DNA from: Vibrio plantisponsor
GTDB lineage: Bacteria > Pseudomonadota > Gammaproteobacteria > Enterobacterales > Vibrionaceae
Length of the DNA stretch: 64,000 bases
Direction: 5' to 3'
NCBI RefSeq assembly: GCF_013041605.1
Contig: NZ_JABEQC010000012.1
Span: 87,445 to 151,444, forward strand
The translations under genes were made by a program, and so were the position numbers. Shown piece by piece: positions 27,606-37,915 of the stretch; position 1 is the first letter of the stretch, and each line of letters starts with the position of its first letter. A model generated the notes under the pieces. That model did not search any database. It worked only from the letters and a program-made list of their open reading frames with translations, and was not told where the DNA came from.

Positions 27606-28727
27606 TTAAGCGTATTGCGAGACTATACGGTTCCAGCGGTTTCTTTTTTCAACAAAATCGAGTTTAACTTGCTCGTAGCGAACCTTTAGCATAGAACGCT
27701 CATACTTCTTAAATGCTAGGTTTTTCTTACTTTCAAGCAGTTGTCTTTTAATATCGTAGTAATTGTGCAGTTCGCTCATGAAAGCATCAAATTCATTCTG
27801 AAAGCTATTCATTAGTACGACGTGATTTGGTAATGACAGTATTCTGCTTTGCACATACACAAGTGCCATCTGTGCACGTGCCTTCTCAATTTTCAGCGGT
27901 GGTGCTTTTCTTAATTTCTTGGTCAAGCCTACCCATGAGCACGCTTTGATAAGCCACTTGGTTGGGTCGTACTGCCACCAATAAATACCGTTTCGGTAAT
28001 CATTTTCAAAGATGTGGTGATAGTTATGATAGCCCTCACCAAAAGTGAAGAAAGCCAACACGCCGTTGTCTCTAGCGGTGTTCTTATTGGTGTATGGCTG
28101 TGAACCCCAAATGTGCGCCAGAGAGTTAATAAAGAATGTGGTGTGGTGGTTAAGTACCAGACGAACAGCGCCAACCATTAATAGCATACCGATAATATCG
28201 TTATAGATGACGCCGAGTAATAGAGGCACACCGATATTCATGAGCACTGCAAGAGGCACGTAATAACGATGTTGCCACATCACAATCTTATCTTTTTGTA
28301 AATCACGACAGTTACTGTAGTCGTCATACACCGCTTGGTTATAGTGACGCAGCATCCAACCAATGTGTGAGTACCAAAAGCCTTTCTTGGCGGAATAGGG
28401 ATCTTTGTCATTCTGGTCGACAAACTTGTGGTGTACTCGGTGATCGGAAGACCAATGAAGGGCGCTATTTTGTAATGCAAATGCGCCACCGAGAGCACAC
28501 AGCAGACGAACTAGCCAATGGGCTTCAAAAGTCTTGTGAGACCACAGGCGGTGATAGCCCATGGTAATTGACAGGTTGCAGAATGAAAAACAGACGATCA
28601 GCCAAACCCAGTGCTCAGCACCGAAGCCAAAATGCCAACCAAACCACGGTGTAACAACCGCAGCTAAAATAAAACTGAGTGAGAATATTGCGACATTTAG
28701 CCATATAACTGGCGGCTTAGTTGTCAT
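27606..28727 (-). CDS. Fatty acid desaturase (acyl-CoA delta-9 type)
   Basis: 373-aa integral membrane di-iron desaturase. Three histidine boxes are present: HRLWSH (59-64), HRVHH (96-100) and HNYHH in GEGYHNYHHIFEND. Pairs of hydrophobic helices occur at about 10-55 and 155-190. The family uses O2 to put a double bond into acyl chains, usually at C9 of an acyl-CoA. The last 100 residues extend past the catalytic core and are rich in Lys, Arg and Glu with a coiled-coil character (LESKKNLAFKKYERSML). It is transcribed alone. Confidence 0.9.
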   Translation of the reverse strand: MTTKPPVIWLNVAIFSLSFILAAVVTPWFGWHFGFGAEHWVWLIVCFSFCNLSITMGYHRLWSHKTFEAHWLVRLLCALGGAFALQNSALHWSSDHRVHHKFVDQNDKDPYSAKKGFWYSHIGWMLRHYNQAVYDDYSNCRDLQKDKIVMWQHRYYVPLAVLMNIGVPLLLGVIYNDIIGMLLMVGAVRLVLNHHTTFFINSLAHIWGSQPYTNKNTARDNGVLAFFTFGEGYHNYHHIFENDYRNGIYWWQYDPTKWLIKACSWVGLTKKLRKAPPLKIEKARAQMALVYVQSRILSLPNHVVLMNSFQNEFDAFMSELHNYYDIKRQLLESKKNLAFKKYERSMLKVRYEQVKLDFVEKRNRWNRIVSQYA

Positions 28728-28891
28728 GATTTAATCCTTTGGGCTTACAAGTGTGCGCTAGATTATCAGCGAACAGGTGTAAGTCAAATAACTTTAGCAA
28801 AATTGTGACCAGTATGTTTTGCTTTTCCTTCGCAAATGAATAGTATGAATGGGTACTAGAAATCCTTACAGGAAGTTATAAGGACTAATAA

Positions 28892-29422
28892 ATGGAAATT
28901 AGGATAGCGGAATATAGCGATTTTGAACGAATCGCTGCTCTTCACGTTCGTAGTTGGAAAACACATTACCAAGGTTTATTGAAGCAAGATTATCTCGATA
29001 ATGAAGCATTGCCAGACAGACTTGTGATTTGGCAAACCCGCCTCACCAACCCACCTTTTAATCAGCATATTTTGTTGTTGGAAGAAAACGACCAGTTAAT
29101 TGGTTTTATTTGTGCGTTTGGAAATCACGATTTTGAGCGTGGCAGTATTATTGAGTCATTGCATATTGACCCTGAATATCGGGGACGCGGACTCGGCAAG
29201 AAGCTGATTCGCGAAATGGCTAAATGGATTGATCACTATTTCCCAGATAATGGCGTTTATCTGGAAGTGTTGGAACAAAACAGACAGGCTATCGACTTTT
29301 ATGACCACATCGGTGGTGAGCACCAATTACAACAGCTTTGGAAAGCACCTTGTGGCAGTGAAGTTCCGGAATTTGTTTACACTTGGAAAACACCGAAACT
29401 GATGCTGGCATCCATCGAATAA
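28892..29422 (+). CDS. GNAT-family N-acetyltransferase
   Basis: 176-aa cytoplasmic acetyltransferase. The acetyl-CoA pyrophosphate loop RGRGLGKK is near residues 100-107, after the strand SIIESLHIDPEY. The end of the fold shows LEVLEQNRQAIDFYDHIGG, the usual helix after strand 5. The substrate (amine, amino acid or protein N-terminus) cannot be judged. It has its own terminator and faces a chemoreceptor gene. Confidence 0.85.
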   Translation: MEIRIAEYSDFERIAALHVRSWKTHYQGLLKQDYLDNEALPDRLVIWQTRLTNPPFNQHILLLEENDQLIGFICAFGNHDFERGSIIESLHIDPEYRGRGLGKKLIREMAKWIDHYFPDNGVYLEVLEQNRQAIDFYDHIGGEHQLQQLWKAPCGSEVPEFVYTWKTPKLMLASIE

Positions 29423-29454
29423 ATACAGGTAATTGGATAGTCTAGTGATAACAA

Positions 29455-29486
29455 AAAGCCCAGCATTTGCTGGGCTTTCCTGTTTT
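29455..29486 (+). terminator. Bidirectional terminator, GNAT gene / chemoreceptor
   Basis: Perfect 10-bp stem AAAGCCCAGC / GCTGGGCTTT with an ATTT loop, A-rich before and T-rich after, between two convergent genes. Confidence 0.85.
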
Positions 29487-29511
29487 TGTCGCTGGTTCTT
29501 ATTGCGGAATA

Positions 29512-31275
29512 TCAGCGCTTCGTGGTGAATTCCGAAACAGCTTGATCCATCTCTTTGGCTTGTTGAGAGACCATATCCACTTCAGACATGACTTGCTGCG
29601 CTGAATGCATATTGTCTTCTGAGATAGAGTTAAGCTCAGTGATAGACTCACTGACTTGGTTCATCACAATGCCTTGCTCTTCAATTGCAGAAGCAATACG
29701 TTCAGAGTTTGCCTGAATGTTGCTCATATCTGAAAGAATCAGGCTCAGGCTTTCGTCAAGCTTGTGGGAATCCATCAAGGTTTCTTGGCTCTGAGCGTTA
29801 CATTGTTGAATGTCTTTCACGACCTGTCCCATTTGCGACTGAATTGCGGCAACCACTTTAGTAATTTCTTCAGTTGATTCGTGAGTTCGTGTCGCCAGTG
29901 AGCGAACTTCGTCTGCTACCACAGCAAAACCTCGGCCTTGCTCGCCGGCTCGTGCTGCTTCAATAGCCGCGTTAAGTGCAAGAAGGTTGGTCTGTTCAGC
30001 GATTCCCTGAATGATGTTCACGGTTCCACCAATCTTTTCAACATGATTGTTCAAAGAGGCAATTGAGTGCTGGCTAGATTCCAACGTTTTAGACAGCTGC
30101 TCAATATTACTCACTGTGGAATCAACCACCAGACGACCGTTTTCAGCATTGTGAGAGGCTTGTTGAACCCCTTCAACTGCCACGCTGGTACTCTCTGAAA
30201 TTTCACCGATAGCGGAAACCATTTCCTGTACGGACGTTGCCATCATAGCGGTGTGTTCCGCCTGGGCATTAAAGTGTCTCAGTACTTCTTCCAACTCATT
30301 GTGCATTGCAGCCGTGCTGGCCGATAACTGGTTCGATTTTGCCTGAGAGCCTGAAATCAGCGTCTCGAACTTATCGAGCAGCTTGTTGAAGTAGTGACTG
30401 ACCGACGCAAGTTCGTCCTTACCCGTAATGTCTGAGCGCAAACCAATATTGTTGGTATCAGAAATATTGTGAATAACATTCAACATACGGTTAACGCGAA
30501 TGTTGATGGTGCGGCTGATTTGGAAAATAAGCGCCACAATGATGATAATCACAAACACAGTAATGCCGTTTTCAATCATGTCGATTTCAGCTCGGCGGCT
30601 ATCCACTTCCTTGCTCAATGTTTCTGAAAAGGTTTTAAACTGCTCTTCAACATTGTGTGAAAGGTTGCGCGTATTGCCCAACAAACCTTCATTGTATTTC
30701 AGACCGATTTTCTGCTCTTGTAGAGTCACCGCTTTCGCGGCTGCAATAAGTTCGGACATTGATGCGATTTCTCCTTGCGGATTAATCACACCAGCGAGAA
30801 CATTATCATCAAATTGACTTAGCTCAAGCTGACCTTCTTTGTTAGCATTGTTGAACGCTTGATTAAAGAGAGCGTAGTACTTTTGAAATAAACCGGATTC
30901 TTTATCCAGCCCAAGTTGAACATAAGCGGCAACCAGATCTTCAAAGCCTTTTTTATAAGACAGCAGATCATTGCGCAGATCCGCCGATGACCCAAGTTGA
31001 TTGGAAGACAGAATAAGCGACAGTTCAGATTCTAAACTTAAAAAGAGTTCGCTGTTCTTTTTGAATGTATCTAGGTAACTTGTGCTGCTGCGAAGTAAGA
31101 AATCTTTTTCGTTACGGCGTAAATTAAGTAATCGAATTTCAAGCTTGTCGACTAAAGTGATGGCGTGAGTTAATTCTCGTGTAGTATTCGCGAAGTAATT
31201 AGAACTTATTAAAAGGGTAATGATGCCCAAGACAGCAATAACACCTAATGAATACAGCTTTTGTTTAATATTCAT
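29512..31275 (-). CDS. Methyl-accepting chemotaxis protein
   Basis: 587-aa transmembrane chemoreceptor. Helix 1 (about 9-28) and helix 2 (about 238-258) flank a periplasmic helical domain of about 210 residues, of the size of HBM-type double four-helix bundles. HAMP follows, then the signalling domain with the CheA/CheW-binding tip [20 protein letters not shown]. There is no C-terminal CheR-binding pentapeptide. I start it at ATG 31275 ([11 protein letters not shown]) with CAGGT upstream; an open frame to 31377 has no signal features. Ligand unknown. Confidence 0.9.
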   Translation of the reverse strand: MNIKQKLYSLGVIAVLGIITLLISSNYFANTTRELTHAITLVDKLEIRLLNLRRNEKDFLLRSSTSYLDTFKKNSELFLSLESELSLILSSNQLGSSADLRNDLLSYKKGFEDLVAAYVQLGLDKESGLFQKYYALFNQAFNNANKEGQLELSQFDDNVLAGVINPQGEIASMSELIAAAKAVTLQEQKIGLKYNEGLLGNTRNLSHNVEEQFKTFSETLSKEVDSRRAEIDMIENGITVFVIIIIVALIFQISRTINIRVNRMLNVIHNISDTNNIGLRSDITGKDELASVSHYFNKLLDKFETLISGSQAKSNQLSASTAAMHNELEEVLRHFNAQAEHTAMMATSVQEMVSAIGEISESTSVAVEGVQQASHNAENGRLVVDSTVSNIEQLSKTLESSQHSIASLNNHVEKIGGTVNIIQGIAEQTNLLALNAAIEAARAGEQGRGFAVVADEVRSLATRTHESTEEITKVVAAIQSQMGQVVKDIQQCNAQSQETLMDSHKLDESLSLILSDMSNIQANSERIASAIEEQGIVMNQVSESITELNSISEDNMHSAQQVMSEVDMVSQQAKEMDQAVSEFTTKR

Positions 31276-31415
31276 ATGATTACCTGGTTTATAAAGTTTA
31301 TAGATATTTTTGTTATTATCGTCGTGAGTGCAGGGGGAAATCGCCCCCTTAAGTTCAGTGTCGGCTAATATATGCACGACAATTATTAAAGTTTTATGAC
31401 AGGAGCCTTGGTCGG

Positions 31416-32018
31416 ATGACTATAGACGTAGAAAAGTACAAAGGTTTGATATTTGATATGGACGGAACCCTTATCGATACTATGCCTGCACACGTCGAAG
31501 CTTGGCGTGTTACCGCTGATAAATTTGGCTTTCCATTTGATGCAAAATGGCTGCAAAGCATGGGCGGAATGCCGAGTATTAAAATCGCCGTTGAGGTGAG
31601 TAAAGCCTACGGCATTGAACTCGACCCTAAAGCTGTCTCTGATTACAAGATGAACGCCTTTAGTCAAATTGATGAAAGCGGCGATTTGATCTCCGACACC
31701 GCAAATCTGCTTAAAGCGAATTTAGGCAAGAAGAAATTAGCAGTCGGTACTGGGAGTCAACGAGTTAGTGCGGTTAAGCTACTGACCCGAGTAAATATGC
31801 TTGATAAGTTGGATGCGTTAGTCACGGCGACAGATGTTGAAAATCATAAGCCTCATCCACAAACCTTTTTAACAGCGTGTGAATTATTGGGATTAGAACC
31901 TCAAGAATGTGTTGTGTTTGAGGACACTGATCTCGGCAAACAAGCGGCGCATGCTGGTGGTATGGATTGCATCATGGTGACAGAACACGGATTGCAGTTC
32001 TTTCCCTATCAGGGATAA
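31416..32018 (+). CDS. HAD-superfamily sugar-phosphate phosphatase (YqaB-like)
   Basis: 200-aa cytoplasmic haloacid dehalogenase-like enzyme with a small helical cap. Motif 1 is [10 protein letters not shown] (nucleophile and acid Asp), motif 2 is VGTGS, motif 3 lysine is in HKPHPQTF and motif 4 is VFEDTDLG. Size and cap resemble beta-phosphoglucomutase-like phosphatases such as E. coli YqaB, which acts on fructose-1-phosphate and related compounds. The exact substrate is inferred only. Confidence 0.85.
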   Translation: MTIDVEKYKGLIFDMDGTLIDTMPAHVEAWRVTADKFGFPFDAKWLQSMGGMPSIKIAVEVSKAYGIELDPKAVSDYKMNAFSQIDESGDLISDTANLLKANLGKKKLAVGTGSQRVSAVKLLTRVNMLDKLDALVTATDVENHKPHPQTFLTACELLGLEPQECVVFEDTDLGKQAAHAGGMDCIMVTEHGLQFFPYQG

Positions 32019-32031
32019 CTTCATTGCCATA

Positions 32032-32062
32032 AAAAGAGCCGCCTTGAGGCGGCTCTTTTGTT
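32032..32062 (+). terminator. Terminator of the HAD phosphatase gene, shared with FKBP
   Basis: Perfect 12-bp stem AAAAGAGCCGCC / GGCGGCTCTTTT with a TTGA loop. A- and T-rich flanks make it usable in both directions between convergent genes. Confidence 0.88.
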
Positions 32063-32117
32063 ACTGTCCGTTTTTTAAGCCGTTGCAAAACTCTGGCTTT
32101 CAACAAAGTGCCAGTGC

Positions 32118-32591
32118 TTAGTTAATCGAAATTAATTCTACGTCAAAGATCAGAGTTGCTGACGGTGGAATAGGGCCAGTGCCACTTTTGCCATAACCAA
32201 GGTTTGCAGGAATGAAAAGGCGCATTTTCTGACCTTCAACCATCAACTGAACACCTTCTTGCCAGCCTTTAATCACTTGGTTTAAGCCAAAGGTAATTGG
32301 CTCATTGCGTTGGTAAGAACTGTCGAAGACAGTGCCATCTAGCAGTTTACCTTCGTAGTGAACCGTTACTTTGCTGTTTGCTTCTGGATGAACCGTACCT
32401 GTTCCTTCTTCAAGTACAAGATACTGCAAACCACTTTCAGTGGTGTGAACATCTGGCTTAGCGGCATTCTCTGTTAAGAATGCCTGACCAAGTGCAAGTT
32501 GCTCTTCACCGGCTTTATGGTTTGTCCAAGTGCGGTATACGAAAAATGCTGCAAGTACAAAAATAACAATAGGAAAAACGATTTTATACAT
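32118..32591 (-). CDS. FKBP-type peptidyl-prolyl isomerase, membrane-anchored
   Basis: 157-aa protein with an uncleaved N-terminal helix (about 4-22) and one FKBP domain in the periplasm from about residue 58. Typical residues are visible: VTVHYEGKLLDGTVFDSS, VIKGWQEGVQLM, IPANLGYG and LIFDVELI. It isomerises Xaa-Pro bonds and may help folding of envelope proteins. It follows a DsbA-like lipoprotein gene by 11 bases, so the pair may form an envelope-folding operon. Confidence 0.92.
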   Translation of the reverse strand: MYKIVFPIVIFVLAAFFVYRTWTNHKAGEEQLALGQAFLTENAAKPDVHTTESGLQYLVLEEGTGTVHPEANSKVTVHYEGKLLDGTVFDSSYQRNEPITFGLNQVIKGWQEGVQLMVEGQKMRLFIPANLGYGKSGTGPIPPSATLIFDVELISIN

Positions 32592-32602
32592 GGTTATTGA
32601 TC

Positions 32603-33229
32603 TTATGGTTGAGTGAGTAAGTAGCTAATAGTTTTTGCAATACCTTCCACATCTTTGTGGCCGCTGGTTAGGACTTGGTATTTTCCTTTCACCACAAAAG
32701 TTGGAACGGCATTGATTTGACCTTCACGTGACGCTTTGTCTGCGATTTTCATCATGCCCATCACTGACTGTTGCTGTTCTTGAGTTAAGTGATAAGGGGT
32801 CGTTAGGTTTCGGTCTGTAAACGCTTTTTCAATCGCAGCTTGGCGGTCGGTTAGTGTTGCACCTTCACCCATCTGAACTGCTGCGAACAATTCATCCATC
32901 ATTGCTGTATCTGGAATGCCATCTAACTGCATCACTGCTGTGTAGTAGATCATAGCGCCGATCTTTGCCCCTTCATTGAAGGTTACGTGCAGCTTGCCAA
33001 AGTGTTCGTTCGTCAACTCTTCAAGTTGAGGAATGATGCTTTCCATTTTCCGGCAATGACCACAAGTGAGTGAGAACACTTCAGTCACAGGTGCTAAGCG
33101 ATAGGTAGAAAGATTCGCTGGCAATAGTTGGTACTGTTCTCCTTCGACAGGTGTAGGGTCGTCGCTGCACCCAGAGAGTAAAAATACCAAGGAAAACAGA
33201 CTTATAAAGCCAGTGAGCAATTTTTTCAT
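32603..33229 (-). CDS. DsbA-like thiol:disulfide interchange lipoprotein
   Basis: 208-aa protein with a lipoprotein signal (lipobox LLSGC at about 18-22) and a thioredoxin-fold domain with active site CGHC near residue 56. The DsbA-type helical insertion and a cis-Pro loop (INAVPTFVVKGKY) follow. It should act on disulfides from the membrane surface of the periplasm; DsbA itself is soluble, so this is an additional, anchored relative. I start it at ATG 33229 (MKKLLTGF) with AAGGCGA upstream. Confidence 0.88.
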   Translation of the reverse strand: MKKLLTGFISLFSLVFLLSGCSDDPTPVEGEQYQLLPANLSTYRLAPVTEVFSLTCGHCRKMESIIPQLEELTNEHFGKLHVTFNEGAKIGAMIYYTAVMQLDGIPDTAMMDELFAAVQMGEGATLTDRQAAIEKAFTDRNLTTPYHLTQEQQQSVMGMMKIADKASREGQINAVPTFVVKGKYQVLTSGHKDVEGIAKTISYLLTQP

Positions 33230-33382
33230 ATTAGATTCGCCTTTAAAAAACACTAGCTTAGATTCTAACGGCTTAATGATGTGACGCAAACCACGGATAA
33301 ACAAATTGTTATCAATTTTCTATAAAGTTTTGTAAATGGTGCCGATAAATGTATGTAGTTAGATTGAAGGGTGATGTATTCG

Positions 33383-33997
33383 ATGAAATTTTTAGCTTTT
33401 CCACTTATGTTGTTATTGGCTGGTTGTGGTTCACTACAAACCGACCGTATGTTCAGCAACAATTTATTAGATGCGGCACCGAAAGGCGAAACTGAAGTCC
33501 GTAATCCAGAGTGGGTAGCGCCGCCACGCAGCGCAATTTCAGGTGTGCGTGGCCCATTGGGTCAAGTTCGCACTAGCAGTTACGAAGCTTTGCAGCAGTT
33601 TCTTTTGCACAACGGCGTGGACTATGAAGTTCTGCCTGGCAACCATGTCATGGTTCGCCTAAAAAACTCTGTTCAATTTGAAACGGGTTCTTCGAAGGTT
33701 TCACAAGAGTCATACCATTGGTTATCAATGATGAGTGACTTTCTTTCAAGACAACAAGGCATCGATGTCGTGATCGATGGACACACGGATAGCACGGGTA
33801 AACCAACCTTTAATGATTCGCTATCTGTTAAACGTGCTGACACAGTGAAAACAACGCTGATTAAGAACAGAGTATCTAAAGACGCTATCTATACTCGTGG
33901 CTATGGTGAATACATCCCAGCATGTACCAACCGCACAACAGAAGGGCGCGCGTGTAACCGCAGAGTAGAACTGTTATTCATCGTTTCAAATAACTAA
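33383..33997 (+). CDS. OmpA-family outer-membrane lipoprotein
   Basis: About 204 aa. A short lipoprotein signal ends in LLAGC, so the mature protein begins with a lipidated Cys. Residues about 90-200 form an OmpA C-terminal peptidoglycan-binding domain ([42 protein letters not shown]). It probably ties the outer membrane to peptidoglycan. ATG 33374 is an alternative start, closer to the GAAGG at 33366. It is divergent from the DsbA-like gene. Confidence 0.87.
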   Translation: MKFLAFPLMLLLAGCGSLQTDRMFSNNLLDAAPKGETEVRNPEWVAPPRSAISGVRGPLGQVRTSSYEALQQFLLHNGVDYEVLPGNHVMVRLKNSVQFETGSSKVSQESYHWLSMMSDFLSRQQGIDVVIDGHTDSTGKPTFNDSLSVKRADTVKTTLIKNRVSKDAIYTRGYGEYIPACTNRTTEGRACNRRVELLFIVSNN

Positions 33998-34043
33998 TTG
34001 CTCAAATCATTCATCGAATTTATAACACTTTCATCCGCTTTCT

Positions 34044-34070
34044 ATCCCAGCTTCGGCTGGGATTTTTGTT
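34044..34070 (+). terminator. Terminator of the OmpA-like gene
   Basis: 8-bp stem ATCCCAGC / GCTGGGAT closed by a TTCG tetraloop (very stable as UUCG) and followed by TTTTTG. Confidence 0.9.
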
Positions 34071-34203
34071 TAATATCCTCATCATTTCAAAGGAAATTGA
34101 TAACACTCTCAGTTATAGAATAAAATGCGATAATAATTTTGAAACAATATTAACGTTTGTGTACATTCCCTCACAAACTATAACGTATAAGATATCGAGA
34201 AGT

Positions 34204-35766
34204 ATGTCAGTTCATCAAGTTGCCTCAGATCTGGAGGTTCCAGTCGGAAAGACAGATCAACTAGTTTCTACCACAGATCTTAAAGGCGTTATTACCTACT
34301 GCAACGAAACCTTCTGTCGCATAGCCGGATTTACTGAAAGTGAACTGTTAGGGCAGAACCACAATATTGTTCGTCACCCTGACATGCCTAAAGCGGCATT
34401 CGCCGATATGTGGAGTCACTTAAAAAAAGGTCATCCATGGCGTGGAATCGTTAAGAACCGTACTAAAGCCAACGGTCATTACTGGGTTGATGCCTACGTC
34501 ACCCCTATCTACGAAAATGGAAAGCTAGCCGGTTATCAGTCAGTCCGTGTTCAACCAAAACGTGAACGCGTTGAAACCGCAAGTAAAGCCTATAAAGCGT
34601 TGTGTAAAGCAGAGAAAGGCGGTAAGAGTTTCTCATTAACTTTGCCTGCTTCTGTTCGTTACGCCATTTTAGCGGGCTCATTATCTGCACCATCATTAGC
34701 TTATTTGGCGTCTGCAAACAGCGCTGTTCAGTTAATTTCGGGTCTACTGCCTGTTGCTGCGTTAGCGTTGCTATTTAGAAATGAACTGATTGAAACGCCT
34801 CGCCAGATTAACAAGCTGAAGAATAAATATGACAGTATCAGCCGTCTTATTTATTCAGGTAACAGAGAGTTTTCCTATGCGGATTATCATCTGCGCATGT
34901 ACTCAGCACGTATTCGTACCGTGTTGGGGCGTATGGTGGATTCCGCTAAACCGCTTTATGAGACTTCTGAACAACTTAACCAAACTTGTGTTGAAGTTAA
35001 CCAAGCGTTGGAACAGCAAAATATTGATATTCAGAGCGTAATGAGTGCAACCGATTCGGTAGAATCCGCCGCTGATGCGGTTTCCAGCAGTACCAATGAG
35101 GCCTATGCTTTGTTAGATCAAGCGCAGAATCAATGTTTGAAAACGAAGCAAACCATTCAACAGACGCACTCTGATCTGATGGCTTTAGCGGAGCAAGCTG
35201 AACGAGCAACAGGTACAACACATCAATTGAACGAGCAAGCCAATGCGGTCAGTCAGTTGATGGAAGAAATCGATGGCATTGCTGCTCAAACGAACTTACT
35301 GGCACTGAATGCGGCTATTGAGGCTGCAAGAGCTGGGGAACAGGGCAGAGGATTCTCGGTTGTTGCTGATGAAGTTCGTGCTCTGTCTGGAAGAACGCAA
35401 AAGGCGACTCACCAGATTCAAAACAGTTTATCTGCGATGTTAGATACCATTAAGTCTTGGCAGCATGAGATCCAAGAAAGCCAAATACAAACTCAAGCGT
35501 GTGGTTTAGTTGCTGAGGAAACGGGCAATCGACTCTATGAAGTTGAACGAATGCTTTCAGACATGCAAACGTTAGTGGGCGATATGGCGAAATCTGCTGA
35601 AGCGCAGCGAGGTTTGACTCAAGAGGTGAACCATCATATTCACTCTATCGCATCAGCTGCTACTCAAAACGTTGCGGCTACGAGTATTGTTAGTGAGCAC
35701 AGCCGAGAGATGAAACAGCAAGTGGATAATTTCATTACTCTTGCGGCACGTTTCGAAGAGAAGTAA
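34204..35766 (+). CDS. Aer-like PAS-domain chemoreceptor
   Basis: 520-aa receptor with a cytoplasmic N-terminal PAS domain (residues about 20-120, with the Aer-type [17 protein letters not shown] stretch that follows the FAD pocket), a short hydrophobic hairpin (about 158-193) and a signalling domain with tip [19 protein letters not shown]. Aer proteins bind FAD and steer cells by redox state or oxygen. I start it at ATG 34204 (MSVHQVASD) after GAGAAG. An open frame to 34066 runs through the upstream terminator and was rejected. Confidence 0.9.
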   Translation: MSVHQVASDLEVPVGKTDQLVSTTDLKGVITYCNETFCRIAGFTESELLGQNHNIVRHPDMPKAAFADMWSHLKKGHPWRGIVKNRTKANGHYWVDAYVTPIYENGKLAGYQSVRVQPKRERVETASKAYKALCKAEKGGKSFSLTLPASVRYAILAGSLSAPSLAYLASANSAVQLISGLLPVAALALLFRNELIETPRQINKLKNKYDSISRLIYSGNREFSYADYHLRMYSARIRTVLGRMVDSAKPLYETSEQLNQTCVEVNQALEQQNIDIQSVMSATDSVESAADAVSSSTNEAYALLDQAQNQCLKTKQTIQQTHSDLMALAEQAERATGTTHQLNEQANAVSQLMEEIDGIAAQTNLLALNAAIEAARAGEQGRGFSVVADEVRALSGRTQKATHQIQNSLSAMLDTIKSWQHEIQESQIQTQACGLVAEETGNRLYEVERMLSDMQTLVGDMAKSAEAQRGLTQEVNHHIHSIASAATQNVAATSIVSEHSREMKQQVDNFITLAARFEEK

Positions 35767-35780
35767 CAAACGTTCAGAAA

Positions 35781-35811
35781 TAGAAACGGAGACTTAGAGT
35801 CTCCGTTTCTA
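35781..35811. terminator. Bidirectional terminator, aer-like gene / irgA
   Basis: Perfect 14-bp stem TAGAAACGGAGACT / AGTCTCCGTTTCTA with a TAG loop between convergent genes. Just beyond it TCCGTTAATTAA occurs twice (35814-35825, 35834-35845), with a 20-bp period. Confidence 0.8.
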
Positions 35812-35850
35812 ATTCCGTTAATTAATTTTTATGTCCGTTAATTAAGATGT

Positions 35851-37788
35851 TTAGAAGTTTACATCCAAGCCGAGCCAATAACGGCGTCCATCTTCAACGT
35901 AGCCATATTCTTCATAGCTAATATCAGCGTCTAACAAGTTGTAGATTGCACCTTTCAATCTTGTGTTGTCAGTGAGCTGATAGGTAATGCCAGCATCAAC
36001 AAAGGTGTAAGAAGGTGCTGTGTCTGTATCTCTGAAGCTTGAAGGATCAGACTCTTTGCCTCGGTAAGTCACTTTTGCCCAGCTGTTTAGCTGATCGGTT
36101 GTCTGCCAGTCTAACTGAGTTGAGAATAAGTGCTTAGGTAGCTGAGTAAGAGGCGAACCTGCCATATCACCAGTAAGCTGTTTTGAGTAGGTATATGTAT
36201 AGCTAGCTGCCCATTTCCAGTTTTCACCGATTGGCGTATCTAACGAAGCTTCAACACCACGAGTTACGGCTTCATCAACGTTGGTATATAGACGAGGCGG
36301 ACGGCCCAGTAAGCTTGTGTCACCAGTACACACAGATGCTGAACATTCAATGCTGGTGATCTTATCTTTGAAATCATTGTTGAATAGACCAAGTGATGCC
36401 TGCAAACCAGAATCAGCATTGTAAATAAGGTTCAGTTCTTGGCTGACCATTGTTTCAGGACTTAGGTCAGAGTTGCCGTATAAGTTGCCACTGCGGCTGA
36501 CTTGAACCCAATTGTCACTTGCTTGACGTAACTGAGGCGCTTTAAAACCGGTTGAGACACCACCTTTTAATGTCCACTCAGAAGCAATGTTCCATACACC
36601 ATACAAACGAGGGCTAAGGTGAGAGCCGTAGTTTTCGTTAACATCAACACGGGCGCCAGCTGTGATAGTAAAGTTGTCCAAAGCTCGCCATTCATCTTCA
36701 ACAAATATTGCGCCTTGGCTGTTGCTTAGCTCGGTAATAGTGCCGCCAGTATTACTGGTTTCATCGTTGAGTTTTGAGTATTCACCTTGGATACCAACAC
36801 TGACAGTGTTGATCTCAAAAGGCATCACTAAGGTTGATTTTGCAACCGTATTTTCCAGCGACATTTGGCGAGATTTGTTGTTATTTCGCTCGTACTGAAT
36901 GTAGCTGTCTGACTGACCCAGTGCATTCCAGCGACCTAAATGGCTGAGTGCGAATGAAGTGCGATCATATTGGTTCAGCTCATCGTCTTCACCATCTGCA
37001 ACCGTTAATCCTTCAGTTCCGCTGCGTTCTTGCTTGGTTGTTTCTACAGTGAATGACACTTCTTGTTGTTCACTGAACTGGTAATTGAGCTTGGAGCCTA
37101 TCGAACGCAATGTTTTATTTTGATAGCCATTTTCGATGTTGTCTTCGTCGCGTTGTATATTCTGACCATAAACTTGTAATGAGAGTGTGTCGGTCAGAGG
37201 TCCTGTAACGAAGAAATTGGTGTTTTGTTCATCACCTGAGTCACGGTTCTCTTGCAGGAGAGTACTGAGTTGTACGTTACCGCTCCACTCTAAATTGGAC
37301 TTCTTGGTAATGATGTTGATGACACCACCCATTGCATCGGAACCGTAAAGAGTAGACATAGGCCCACGAATAATTTCGATACGTTCAATCGCTTCTAATG
37401 GTGGTAGCCAAGCTGCTTCGATGCCTGGTCCGTCACTGTTTGGACGAGTCTCACGAGATGATAAGCGTCGTCCGTCAACCAGCATTAACGTGTATTGCGA
37501 GCCTAAGCCGCGAATACTGATGTCCTTGCTGTCTCCTCCGCCTGTTACCACGACACCTGGCACATTGGAAAGTGCATCAGTCACGTCTCGATAGTATTTC
37601 GACGACAACTCTTCCTGAGTGATGAGTGTGACACTTGCTGGGGCATCGGTTTGAACCTGTTCATAGCCTGCGGCTGTCACGACCATGGTCTCTGTTGTAT
37701 TGATACCAGCATCAGCTGCAAAGGCGAATGGGGCAGCAATAATGGCAGTTCCGCCAACAAAAAGTGCCTGACGTTTAAGAGTAGACAT
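35851..37788 (-). CDS. irgA: TonB-dependent catecholate siderophore receptor (IrgA)
   Basis: 645-aa outer-membrane receptor. It has a signal peptide (to about residue 24, FAFA), a TonB box ETMVVTA near 33-39, a plug domain (VTLITQEEL to RGPMSTLYGSDAMGGVINII) and a 22-strand barrel ending in aromatic WLGLDVNF. It closely follows the V. cholerae IrgA sequence as I remember it, including RPNSDGPGIE and YEEYGYVEDGRRYWLGLD. IrgA takes up ferric enterobactin-type siderophores. A Fur box lies in the upstream region and irgB is divergent, as in V. cholerae. Confidence 0.93.
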   Translation of the reverse strand: MSTLKRQALFVGGTAIIAAPFAFAADAGINTTETMVVTAAGYEQVQTDAPASVTLITQEELSSKYYRDVTDALSNVPGVVVTGGGDSKDISIRGLGSQYTLMLVDGRRLSSRETRPNSDGPGIEAAWLPPLEAIERIEIIRGPMSTLYGSDAMGGVINIITKKSNLEWSGNVQLSTLLQENRDSGDEQNTNFFVTGPLTDTLSLQVYGQNIQRDEDNIENGYQNKTLRSIGSKLNYQFSEQQEVSFTVETTKQERSGTEGLTVADGEDDELNQYDRTSFALSHLGRWNALGQSDSYIQYERNNNKSRQMSLENTVAKSTLVMPFEINTVSVGIQGEYSKLNDETSNTGGTITELSNSQGAIFVEDEWRALDNFTITAGARVDVNENYGSHLSPRLYGVWNIASEWTLKGGVSTGFKAPQLRQASDNWVQVSRSGNLYGNSDLSPETMVSQELNLIYNADSGLQASLGLFNNDFKDKITSIECSASVCTGDTSLLGRPPRLYTNVDEAVTRGVEASLDTPIGENWKWAASYTYTYSKQLTGDMAGSPLTQLPKHLFSTQLDWQTTDQLNSWAKVTYRGKESDPSSFRDTDTAPSYTFVDAGITYQLTDNTRLKGAIYNLLDADISYEEYGYVEDGRRYWLGLDVNF

Positions 37789-37805
37789 GTTTATCCTTAT
37801 TTTGT

Positions 37806-37824
37806 GATAATAGTTATCATTAGT
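37806..37824. promoter_or_regulatory. Fur box between irgA and irgB
   Basis: GATAATAGTTATCATTAGT matches the 19-bp Fur consensus at about 14 positions and contains the perfect inverted repeat TGATAA-TAG-TTATCA. It starts 18 bases upstream of the irgA start codon, so iron-loaded Fur should repress irgA. Confidence 0.8.
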
Positions 37825-37915
37825 AAGTGGTAATTATTCACATTTGTATTGGTGGGGGATAGAGAGATTTATGGAACGCTTTGTCTCGAATATGGAACTT
37901 TTACGAGGTATATAA

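Noticed and set aside
31386..31667. 93-codon minus-strand frame over the HAD phosphatase start
   Set aside because: The HAD gene has all four catalytic motifs on the plus strand, and this frame has no features of its own.
34066..34203. N-terminal extension of the Aer-like receptor by 46 codons
   Set aside because: It begins within the T-run of the previous gene's terminator, and Aer proteins begin close to the PAS domain.
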